A stretch of DNA of 64,000 bases from CAIWHR01 sp963734055 (GTDB lineage Bacteria > Pseudomonadota > Gammaproteobacteria > Burkholderiales > Casimicrobiaceae): contig CAVTFQ010000003.1 of the NCBI GenBank assembly GCA_963734055.1, forward strand, positions 434,001 through 498,000, in the 5' to 3' direction. A program made the translations under genes and the position numbers. Position 1 is the first letter of the stretch. Every line of letters begins with the position of its first letter. The notes beneath the pieces were generated by a model. It did no database searches. It had not been told where the DNA came from and saw nothing but the letters and a program-made list of their open reading frames with translations. Shown piece after piece: positions 35,322 to 42,301 of the stretch.

Positions 35322-35993
35322 ATGAGGACACCACGGTTGTTCGTTCCGCTGCTCGCCGCCCTCGCCGCCGCGACATTCGCTCCTGCGTTCGCGGCGACCG
35401 ACCCGGCGCAGGCCGAGGGCTTGGCTGCGGTCAAGTCGCCGACGCTGGACGAGGTCTACCTGCGGCCGGCGGTCGACGTCGCGGGCTACCGCAAGGTGAT
35501 CGTCGAGCCGGCCCGCGTCGAGACCGAGAAGGGCTGGCGCAAGTCCATCAACCAGCAGCGCGAGCCATCGCGCTGGCTCACGGCCGGGGACGAGAGGGAG
35601 ATGGTCGCCTCGGCGGCCGCAGGGATGACGAAGGCCGTGAGCGCGGCGTTCGCGGCACAGGGCTTCGAGGTCGTCACGGCGCCCGGAGCGGGCGTGCTGC
35701 GCGTGGCCCCGAGCACCGTGGACCTGTTCGTCAATGCGCCCGATGCGATCACGCCGGTCCGGCAGGGCCAGATCACGCAGCATGAGGCCGGCAACGCGAC
35801 GCTCATGCTCGACATCCGCGATTCGGTCAGCGGAATGCTCGTGGGCCGCGTGGTCGACCGGAACACGGCGCGTCAGGTTGGGCGCTTCAACACGGTGAGC
35901 CTGGTCTCGAACCAGTTCTGGTTCGACGCGATGTTCTCGGCGTGGGCGCGGAACTGTGCGACCGAGCTCGCGATGGCCAACACCACGCCGTGA
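35322..35993 (+). CDS. Exported protein, DUF3313-like
   Basis: A 223-residue exported protein with a signal peptide (cleavage near AFAA). The part VAGYRKVIVEPARVE and GPGVLRV-like GAGVLRVAPSTVDL resembles the DUF3313 family of envelope proteins of unknown function. An AAGGAG ribosome site precedes ATG 35322, which decides the start over 35274. It is divergent from the sulfotransferase-like gene; the two share a roughly 95-bp promoter region. No lipobox cysteine is visible at the cleavage site. Confidence 0.72.
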   Translation: MRTPRLFVPLLAALAAATFAPAFAATDPAQAEGLAAVKSPTLDEVYLRPAVDVAGYRKVIVEPARVETEKGWRKSINQQREPSRWLTAGDEREMVASAAAGMTKAVSAAFAAQGFEVVTAPGAGVLRVAPSTVDLFVNAPDAITPVRQGQITQHEAGNATLMLDIRDSVSGMLVGRVVDRNTARQVGRFNTVSLVSNQFWFDAMFSAWARNCATELAMANTTP

Positions 35994-36026
35994 CATGCGA
36001 CGTGTCGCGGCGTCCATCCGGCGTCG

Positions 36027-36551
36027 CTACTTGATGCGGTTGACCTTGACGAGGATTTTGCGGCCGTCGATGGTCAGGTTGTAGCTGCCGAGGAAGCCGC
36101 GCTCGATCTTGACCGACATCTTCGACCCGCGCGCCGGGTCGAGCACCTGCGTCGTGTCGCTGTCGAGCTGCCGCCAGACCTGGCCGTTCTCGAGGATGAA
36201 GACGGCCTTGCCGTGCGCGGTCTTCGCGAATTCGAGCACCGGCGACGCGATCTCGTTGAGCTCCTCCGGCGCCGGCTCCGGCGGGGGCTTGCCAAACTCC
36301 TCCGGCTTTGTCACCGGCTGTGGGCGCGATAAGCCGAACCAGTCGAGGAAGCTTTTCGAAGGCGTCTCCGGCGCGGGCGCGGCCAACACGTTCTTCACGC
36401 GCGCCATCGCGGCGTCGAAACATTTGAGCCGCTCGCCCGCGTCGGCGACGTCCGCGCATTTGGCGATCTCGGCGAGCGCGTCGCGCGAGGCGTCCGCGTG
36501 TGCCGGCGGGGCGGCGAGGGCCGCAAGCAGCGCGAGCAGCAGAATTCGCAT
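36027..36551 (-). CDS. Exported hypothetical protein
   Basis: A 174-residue protein with a signal peptide (cleavage after AHA). The mature part has two cysteines close together (AKCADV and LKCFDAA), a proline-rich linker (about 75-95) and a C-terminal beta-rich half (VFILENGQVWRQLDSD, GSYNLTIDGRKILVKVNRI). This two-part layout recurs in small proteobacterial exported proteins without known role. The convergent DUF3313-like gene ends 33 bp away. Function unknown. Confidence 0.72.
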   Translation of the reverse strand: MRILLLALLAALAAPPAHADASRDALAEIAKCADVADAGERLKCFDAAMARVKNVLAAPAPETPSKSFLDWFGLSRPQPVTKPEEFGKPPPEPAPEELNEIASPVLEFAKTAHGKAVFILENGQVWRQLDSDTTQVLDPARGSKMSVKIERGFLGSYNLTIDGRKILVKVNRIK

Positions 36552-36591
36552 CGGGGGCGGCGCAACCTCGCCGGGGGGGCTGGCGCGAAAG

Positions 36592-37071
36592 CTACTTTAC
36601 GAGGGGAATCGCGCTGGCGAGGTCGTAGTCCTGGAACGCGCGGATCTTCGACTCGAGCTGCAGGTAACGCGCCGCCTTCTTCGGCGGCAGCACTTTCAAC
36701 ACGCCTTTCTGCATCGTCTGCCGCGCCTTGAGCTCGTTCTGGTCGGCCTCCATCATTTCCTTCGCGAGCTGCTTCGCGAACTGGTCCGACATCGGACGGT
36801 CGCGCGCGACTATATCCTCGACTGCGAGCGCGATCTGCCGGTTCGCCGCATTCAGTGCGCGCTGGTACTTGTCATAAATGGGCCAGAATTTGGTGGCTTC
36901 CTGCGGCGTGAGCTCGAGCGTCGAGGCGACCAGCGCCCGCTTGTCGGCCTTCACGGCGCTGCGCAGCGACTGCATGTCGTTCGCGGCAGTAGCGGCGGGA
37001 GCCTGCGCCCAAGCCGAGGCGGTGGCGAGCGCGACAATGAAGAGGAAGGCGGACGCAATTCGGTGGCTCAT
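36592..37071 (-). CDS. Periplasmic Spy/CpxP-like helical protein
   Basis: A 159-residue exported protein (signal peptide ending near AWAQ) whose mature part is almost entirely helical: LTPQEATKFWPIYDKYQRAL, then long amphipathic helices with many Lys, Gln and Met. This LTxxQ-like pattern is reminiscent of Spy/CpxP periplasmic chaperones, but the match is loose. ATG 37071 was chosen because it gives a normal signal peptide. It is upstream of, and 40 bp from, another exported protein on the same strand and divergent from exbB. Confidence 0.7.
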   Translation of the reverse strand: MSHRIASAFLFIVALATASAWAQAPAATAANDMQSLRSAVKADKRALVASTLELTPQEATKFWPIYDKYQRALNAANRQIALAVEDIVARDRPMSDQFAKQLAKEMMEADQNELKARQTMQKGVLKVLPPKKAARYLQLESKIRAFQDYDLASAIPLVK

Positions 37072-37506
37072 CGTGGTTCCCTGAGGTGGTTGCCGGCGGC
37101 CGCGAGCGCAGCGCGAGCGGCGCGGCGCCTTGCGCGGCGCGTCGGCCGGTAGATCGTTCTCCCTGCCCGCTGGACATCGCGGATTCGATGTTGGCATAAT
37201 AGCAGGCTTTTTTCGGCCAGCCGAAGGTCCTCCGCGCGAACCCTGACCGCGCAGCGCCGCCCCGAGCGTCGGGCGGGCTCGCGCGGCGACTCCGCGGGCC
37301 GCGGCAGGGAATTCCTTGAACGGTTTTGCATTTTCGCTTGGACGCCATTAGCATCAGCCCCCTGCACCGGGAGGGCCTCGCGGCGCGCAACATCGCTTCG
37401 CGGCGGGTGGGAGCCCGCCGATGTCGCTTGCGCCGGCCGAGAGCGCCGGACACGTTGCGCCCGGTCGAATCCATCTGATCCGAATCCACCTTTGCCTGGA
37501 GACTCC
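37072..37506. promoter_or_regulatory. 435-bp divergent control region and structured exbB leader
   Basis: No gene is supported. For exbB a sigma-70-like promoter is possible: TTGCAT (37326-37331), 17 bases, TAGCAT (37349-37354). The leader that follows, about 150 nt, contains a nested hairpin around 37383-37430: an inner GCGGG/CCCGC stem, then CATCG/CGATG, then GGCGC/GCGCC. For the minus-strand gene, an A/T-rich patch around 37180-37210 is the likely promoter. I did not find a Fur box, although TonB systems are often Fur-regulated. Confidence 0.45.
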
Positions 37507-38373
37507 ATGTTGAAGACGACCCGCCTGGCCGCGCTGGCCGCGGTCCTGTTCGTGGCCGCGTCCGCCGCGGTCGTCCCGCCCACCGCGTCGGCGCAGACGC
37601 CGCCCGCGGCCCCGTCCGCTGCCCCCGAAGCTCCGGCTGCCGCGGCGCCGACCGCCGCCCCGGCTCCGGCGGCGAAGCCCGCAGGCGTGAAAGCGACCGA
37701 AATCGTCGACAATCCCTACGGTCTCGAGGCGCTGTGGAAGGGCGGCGACATGGTCGCGAAGACCACGCTGCTGATCCTGGTCGTCATGTCGATGGGAAGC
37801 TGGTACATCATCATCACCAAGGTGTACGAGCAGCACAAGATGCTGCGCCACGGCAGGAATGCCGAGAAGACGTTCTGGAAGGCGCCGAGCGTGAAGCAGG
37901 GCGCGGAAGGCCTGAAGAAGGCGAGCCCGTATCGCTTCATCGCCGAGACCGGCCTCGAGGCGACGGCGCGCCATACCGGACTCTTCGGCGGCGTCGACAT
38001 GAACGAATGGATCAGCATGTCGATCCAGCGCGCGATCGACAACGTGCAGAGCCGCACGCAGGACGGGCTCGCGTTCCTGGCGACGGTCGGCTCGACCGCC
38101 CCGTTCGTCGGGCTGTTCGGCACGGTCTGGGGCATCTATCACGCGCTGACGGCGATCGGCATCGCCGGGCAGGCGTCGATCGACAAGGTGGCGGGGCCCG
38201 TCGGCGAGGCGCTCATCATGACGGCGTTCGGCCTCGCCGTCGCCGTGCCCGCGGTGCTCGGCTACAACTGGCTCGTCCGCCGCAACAAGGGCGTGATGGA
38301 GCAGGTGCGCTCGTTCGGCTCCGAGCTGCACGCGGTGCTGCTGTCGAGCCCGAAGTCCCCCGCGAAGGCGTGA
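37507..38373 (+). CDS. exbB: ExbB proton-channel protein of the TonB system (MotA/TolQ/ExbB family)
   Basis: A 288-residue inner-membrane protein that, with ExbD and TonB, passes the proton-motive force to outer-membrane receptors. It has an N-terminal signal-like segment (residues 1-30) and an Ala/Pro linker. Then come TM1 (about 82-105), a cytoplasmic loop and two closely spaced TM helices (LATVGSTAPFVGLFGTVWG and IMTAFGLAVAVPAVLGYNW). The longer N-terminus fits the branch of ExbB with a periplasmic extension. ATG 37507 has CTGGAG ahead of it. Confidence 0.93.
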   Translation: MLKTTRLAALAAVLFVAASAAVVPPTASAQTPPAAPSAAPEAPAAAAPTAAPAPAAKPAGVKATEIVDNPYGLEALWKGGDMVAKTTLLILVVMSMGSWYIIITKVYEQHKMLRHGRNAEKTFWKAPSVKQGAEGLKKASPYRFIAETGLEATARHTGLFGGVDMNEWISMSIQRAIDNVQSRTQDGLAFLATVGSTAPFVGLFGTVWGIYHALTAIGIAGQASIDKVAGPVGEALIMTAFGLAVAVPAVLGYNWLVRRNKGVMEQVRSFGSELHAVLLSSPKSPAKA

Positions 38374-38377
38374 CGTC

Positions 38378-38809
38378 ATGGCGATGAGCGTCGGCCCCGC
38401 GAGCGGCGACGAGGAAGAGGCGATCTCGACGATCAACACGACGCCGCTGGTCGACGTGATGCTGGTGCTGCTGATCATCTTCCTGATCACGATCCCGGTG
38501 GTCGTCACCTCGATTCCGGTCGAGCTGCCGAAGGAACGCAACGAGATCCGCGAGACCAAGCCGGAGAACATCGTGCTGTCGGTCGACCAGGGGGACAACA
38601 TCTACTGGAACGACCTCAGGATCGGGTCGACCGCGGCGCTGATCGACCGCCTGAAGAAGATATCGGTGCTCTCGCCGCAGCCGGAGGTGCAGATCCGCGG
38701 CGACGGCCGGGCCAAGTACACGGGCGTCGGGCGCATCATCTACGCGTGCCAGCGGGCCGGCATTGCGAAGGTCGCCTTCATCACCGAGCCGCCCCCGCGC
38801 GGCGGCTGA
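38378..38809 (+). CDS. exbD: ExbD, first copy
   Basis: A 143-residue ExbD/TolR protein: a short cytoplasmic N-terminus, one TM helix (about 20-42, with the family's conserved VDVMLVLLIIF) and a periplasmic domain. The aspartate in the helix start (LVDVML) is the proton-carrying residue of the family. It starts 4 bp after exbB. The C-terminus ends PPPRGG. Confidence 0.93.
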   Translation: MAMSVGPASGDEEEAISTINTTPLVDVMLVLLIIFLITIPVVVTSIPVELPKERNEIRETKPENIVLSVDQGDNIYWNDLRIGSTAALIDRLKKISVLSPQPEVQIRGDGRAKYTGVGRIIYACQRAGIAKVAFITEPPPRGG

Positions 38810-38840
38810 CGACGTCGCGGACGAGCGAGAGGAATCCCCA

Positions 38841-39269
38841 ATGGCAATGAGCGTAGGCAAGGCCGGGCAGGAGCCCGAAGTGATGATCGACATCAACACC
38901 ACGCCGCTCATCGACGTGATGCTCGTGCTGCTCGTGATGCTGATCATCACGATCCCGATCCAGCTGCATGCGGTGAACCTCAACATGCCGATCGGCAACC
39001 CGCCGCCGCCGCTCGTGCCGCCGGAGGTCGTCAAGATCGACGTCGACCCGACGAGCACCGTGTACTGGAACGGCGAGGCGGTGCCCTCGCGGGAGGCGCT
39101 CGAGCAGCTGCTCGCGGCGGCGTCCGTGCAGCCGGTGCAGCCGGAGCTTCATCTGCGCCCGGACAAGAACTCGCGCTACGAGGTGGTCGCCGGCGTGATG
39201 GCGTCGGCGCAGAGGCTCGGACTCACCAAGATCGGAATCGTCGGCAGCGAGCAGTTCATCGAAGAGTAG
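38841..39269 (+). CDS. exbD: ExbD, second copy
   Basis: A second 142-residue ExbD in tandem, with MIDINTTPLIDVMLVLL at the TM start (proton-carrying Asp in LIDVML) and a periplasmic domain that differs from the first copy (a Pro-rich NPPPPLVPPE hinge). Two ExbD genes next to one ExbB and TonB are known from Xanthomonas, where the second is needed only for some receptors. ATG 38841 was preferred because of the spacing from the AGAGAGGA ribosome site. Confidence 0.92.
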   Translation: MAMSVGKAGQEPEVMIDINTTPLIDVMLVLLVMLIITIPIQLHAVNLNMPIGNPPPPLVPPEVVKIDVDPTSTVYWNGEAVPSREALEQLLAAASVQPVQPELHLRPDKNSRYEVVAGVMASAQRLGLTKIGIVGSEQFIEE

Positions 39270-39306
39270 CGAACTGCGCGGTCAGAGGACGGGAGTCGAC
39301 ACGGAC

Positions 39307-39945
39307 ATGGATTACGCACGGCAGCAGAGGAACCCCACCCGGCACGCGTTCGGAATGATGGTCGTCATCCTGGTGCACGTCGTCGTCATCTACGCGCTCG
39401 TCACCGGCCTCGCCCGCAAGGCGGTGCAGGTGATCAAGAAGCCGCTGGAGACATCGATCATCGAGGAGATCAAGCTGCCGCCGCCGCCGCCACCGCCGCC
39501 CAAGAAGATCGAGCTGCCCAAGCCGCCGCCGCCGGAAACCTACGTGCCCCCGCCGGACATCCCGGTGACGACCGCACCGACCGGACCGACGATCACGGTC
39601 ACGACGCCGGAGCCGCCGAAAGCGCCGCCGGTCATCGAGGCCCCGAAGCCGCCGCCCCCGCCGCCGCCACCGAAACCGGCGATACGGCGCGGCATCCAGC
39701 GGATCGGCGGGGACAATCCGGAATTCCCGAAGGCGGCGATCCGGGCGGGCATCGAGAAAGGACACGTCGTCGCGCGGCTCAACATCGACGAGAACGGCAA
39801 CGTCACCGATGTGACGATCGTGTCGGCGGATCCGCCGCGCCACTTCGACAAGGAAGTCATCTACGCGCTCAAGACGTGGAAGTTCCGCGCCGAAGGCGAG
39901 AAGTACGTCGGCGAGGTCGAGATCAACTTCAAGCTGACGGACTAG
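39307..39945 (+). CDS. tonB: TonB energy transducer
   Basis: A 212-residue TonB: one N-terminal TM helix (about 15-37), a long proline-rich periplasmic spacer (PPPPPPPKK, then PKPPPPETYVPPP, then KPPPPPPPP; about 57-125) and a C-terminal domain (GIQRIGGDNPEFPKAA, GHVVARLNIDENGNV, ALKTWKFRAEG). It completes exbB-exbD-exbD-tonB, so the operon carries everything needed to energise the receptor at 25.7 kb. Its TAG stop lies at the edge of a MITE-like repeat. Confidence 0.93.
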   Translation: MDYARQQRNPTRHAFGMMVVILVHVVVIYALVTGLARKAVQVIKKPLETSIIEEIKLPPPPPPPPKKIELPKPPPPETYVPPPDIPVTTAPTGPTITVTTPEPPKAPPVIEAPKPPPPPPPPKPAIRRGIQRIGGDNPEFPKAAIRAGIEKGHVVARLNIDENGNVTDVTIVSADPPRHFDKEVIYALKTWKFRAEGEKYVGEVEINFKLTD

Positions 39946-40062
39946 TGTCCAACGACGAATGCGCCGGCCGCATGCATTCTCGCGGACCCAGTGACGGTGT
40001 ACCGTCGCCCGCAAAGACCAAGTCACTGGATTCCCGCGTTCGCGGGAATGACGAGTAGCGAG
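39945..40062 (+). mobile_element. MITE-like repeat, copy B (internally deleted)
   Basis: A shortened copy of the element at 63.1-63.3 kb. It begins with GTGTC, whose first G is the last base of the tonB stop codon TAG, then jumps by deletion to GACGAATGCGCC. It also lacks the inner CCCCG hairpin but keeps the perfect ATTCCCGCG/CGCGGGAAT hairpin and the trailing GACGA. The right terminal repeat is not recognisable. Confidence 0.75.
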
Positions 40063-40172
40063 TCGACACTCGCGCCCGGCAGCGCAAGTAACGATCCGAT
40101 GGAGGAACGACGGGCGGCGCCCCTGGGTCGGGCGGGTGCCCGCGCTCCGAAAATGAGTTCCGCGAGGGACTT

Positions 40173-40544
40173 CTAGCCGCGGCGCACCGCCCAGACCATC
40201 GCCGTCCAGCTGCCGACGCCGAGCGCGACAACGGTGGCGACGATCTGCGCGAGCGACACCGGGTGGCCGGCCACGACGCGGAAGTATTCGCGCGCGAAGT
40301 CGGCGTAGGCCCCCGGGAAGGCGATGACGGCGCCGACGCCGGCGGCCGTCCACAGGCCCATCACCGCACGCTTCCGCCACGCCGGGAGCGGCGCCGCGAG
40401 CGGAGCGGGCAACTTTGCCATCACGCGCGCGGTGAAGCCGTCATCGGCGAGGTAGCTTGCACGGTGCTCGCGACCCTCCGTGCGCAACGCGGCGTCGAGC
40501 CAGTCGTCCGCGGGAGACGTCGGGAGGAGGGGGCGGTCGCTCAT
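40173..40544 (-). CDS. Small membrane protein, probable anti-sigma factor
   Basis: A 123-residue protein with a cytoplasmic N-terminal half (about 1-55) and two TM helices (about 59-80 and 95-118). It starts 12 bp after the stop of an ECF sigma factor gene, the usual place for a cognate membrane anti-sigma factor. It has no HxxxCxxC zinc motif, so it would not be a classical ZAS protein. The anti-sigma role is inferred from position and topology only. Confidence 0.6.
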   Translation of the reverse strand: MSDRPLLPTSPADDWLDAALRTEGREHRASYLADDGFTARVMAKLPAPLAAPLPAWRKRAVMGLWTAAGVGAVIAFPGAYADFAREYFRVVAGHPVSLAQIVATVVALGVGSWTAMVWAVRRG

Positions 40545-40556
40545 GGGCGAATCATC

Positions 40557-41138
40557 CTATTCCGCCGACCAGGACGCAAGCTGCGCCTTGAGCTTCTGCT
40601 TCGCCCGGAGGATGTGCGTCTTGACCGTCCCCACCGGGCAGTTCAGCACGTAGGCGGCCTCCTCGTGCGACAGGTCGTTGTGGTAGCACTGGACGATCGC
40701 GGCCCGCTCGTTCTCGCTCAGTACGGCCATCGCGCGTTCCATGTCGAGCCGCAGCGTCGCCCCGCGCGTGGCGTCGCCCCCGGCTTCGCCCGACCCGTAC
40801 GCCTCGTTGTCTTCATCGCCCGCGACGTCCGGGTCCCGGTCGCCGAGGAGCTCCTCCTTGCGCTTCCGCGCCTCCGCTAGGAACGCGTTGGTCGCGATGC
40901 GGTAGAGCCAGGTCGAGAACTGCGCCTCCTGGCGGAACGATTTGAGGTTGCGGTAGGCGAGCATGAACGTTTCCTGGGCAAGGTCGTCGGCGAGCGCGTG
41001 GTTGCCTGCGGTCAGCCTCCGCAGCGTCGCCCGGACCGCGGACTGATGGCGGCGCACGAGCTCCGAGAACGCGTGCCGGTCATCCTGGACGATGACCCGG
41101 GCGATGAGCTGGGCATCCGTGACGGACGGCTCGACCAT
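40557..41138 (-). CDS. ECF sigma-70 family RNA polymerase sigma factor
   Basis: A 193-residue sigma factor with regions 2 and 4 only. Region 2: LVRRHQSAVRATLRRL, then DLAQETFMLAYRNLKSF and FSTWLYRIATNAFLAE. Region 4: LSENERAAIVQCYHNDLSHEEAAYVLNCPVGTVKTHILRAK (read in parts) with a clear helix-turn-helix. The linker carries a Gly/Asp-rich insert. The genes on either side (13 and 12 bp away) suggest a three-gene envelope-stress-type operon. Confidence 0.93.
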   Translation of the reverse strand: MVEPSVTDAQLIARVIVQDDRHAFSELVRRHQSAVRATLRRLTAGNHALADDLAQETFMLAYRNLKSFRQEAQFSTWLYRIATNAFLAEARKRKEELLGDRDPDVAGDEDNEAYGSGEAGGDATRGATLRLDMERAMAVLSENERAAIVQCYHNDLSHEEAAYVLNCPVGTVKTHILRAKQKLKAQLASWSAE

Positions 41139-41151
41139 CCGTGTCCGCGAA

Positions 41152-42069
41152 TCATGCCTTGCCGTCCGTCCCGCCGGACGGGGGTACCGCCGGGGCCGCG
41201 CCGGCGCCGCTGCCCTTCGACGGGAACTGCCGATCCTCGAACCACCATAGGACGATGTAGCCGATGCCCACGAACAGAAGCACGAGGCCGAGCCCGTTGG
41301 GCGAGCCGTCGTCGAGCATCGAATAGAACGCGAGGCCGAGCCCGATTCCGCCGAGAATCACGCCCTTGCGGAGATCGGACCATGCGGCGCGGCGGCGGAT
41401 CTGTTTCGCCTGCTCGTAGATCGGCGAGGCCGAGGGCGCCGCGGCGAGGGCGCCGTTGGGACTGCCTGCGAGCGCGCCCAGCGCCTCGGCCGGCGGTACG
41501 ACGCCCTTCTCGGCGAGCTTTAGCATCGTCTCGTTCAGCATCCGGTTCTTGCGCATCCGGTACCACAGGATCAGCGCGAGCACGATCACCGGGGACAGGA
41601 AGACGATCGCGACGATCGCGATGACCATTCCGGCGAACTCGGGCTCGCTGTGGATGAAGTCGTTGAAGGAATCGTATTCGCGATCGTTGCCGAAGCCACC
41701 GACGTGGACGCGCTTGTGCTTGCCCTTGCCGACGCCGACGATGGGGCTCGCCGGCTGGGCGTCCTCGTCGGCCGTCGCGTCGGCGTCGGGCTGCGCCGGC
41801 GCGGTCGCGTCGATCGTCACCGTGTGGTCGTCGGTCTTGATGTTGATCGTCGCCGACCGCGCCGTCCCTTTCTGCTTGGGTGCTCCGGCGTCGGTGGCGG
41901 AATCGGACGGTCCCGCGCCGGCTGCCGGCGCCGGCGGAGCGCTCGGCTGGGCATGGACCGCGGGCGTACGCGGGGCGAGGGCCACCGTCAGCGCAAGGAG
42001 CAGGGCGGTGCCGAGCACGAGGCGCCGGACGAGCCGGGGCGAGGTGACGGCGAGCGTTGCGGGGGTCAT
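41152..42069 (-). CDS. Exported membrane protein (DUF6249-like), first gene of the sigma operon
   Basis: A 305-residue protein: signal peptide ending near AVHA, a disordered Ala/Pro/Asp-rich periplasmic region (about 35-145), a TM helix (about 160-182), a cytoplasmic linker, then two more TM helices at the C-terminus ending FEDRQFP. The C-terminal layout resembles DUF6249 proteins often found with ECF sigma genes. The ATG at 42069 is the only one giving a signal peptide. Role unknown; it may report envelope state to the sigma/anti-sigma pair. Confidence 0.65.
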   Translation of the reverse strand: MTPATLAVTSPRLVRRLVLGTALLLALTVALAPRTPAVHAQPSAPPAPAAGAGPSDSATDAGAPKQKGTARSATINIKTDDHTVTIDATAPAQPDADATADEDAQPASPIVGVGKGKHKRVHVGGFGNDREYDSFNDFIHSEPEFAGMVIAIVAIVFLSPVIVLALILWYRMRKNRMLNETMLKLAEKGVVPPAEALGALAGSPNGALAAAPSASPIYEQAKQIRRRAAWSDLRKGVILGGIGLGLAFYSMLDDGSPNGLGLVLLFVGIGYIVLWWFEDRQFPSKGSGAGAAPAVPPSGGTDGKA

Positions 42070-42301
42070 CGGGTCTCCCTGGGGCGTCTCATTGCCTTTG
42101 GATGCGGCGGGCGGTCCCGGCAGATTCAAAGGTTGAGCCGGCCGGACCGCCGGGCGGAGCAGCCCCGGGGTGCGTGCTATTATTCCCGAAAACCGGGGGC
42201 TCGCGCGAAAATCGGCCGGCACGCGCCGAATCGCACAGTTTCAGTTCGGGGACGGGCTCGGTCGACCCTAATACATAGGCATAAGGGGAACGGGCATCCT
42301 C

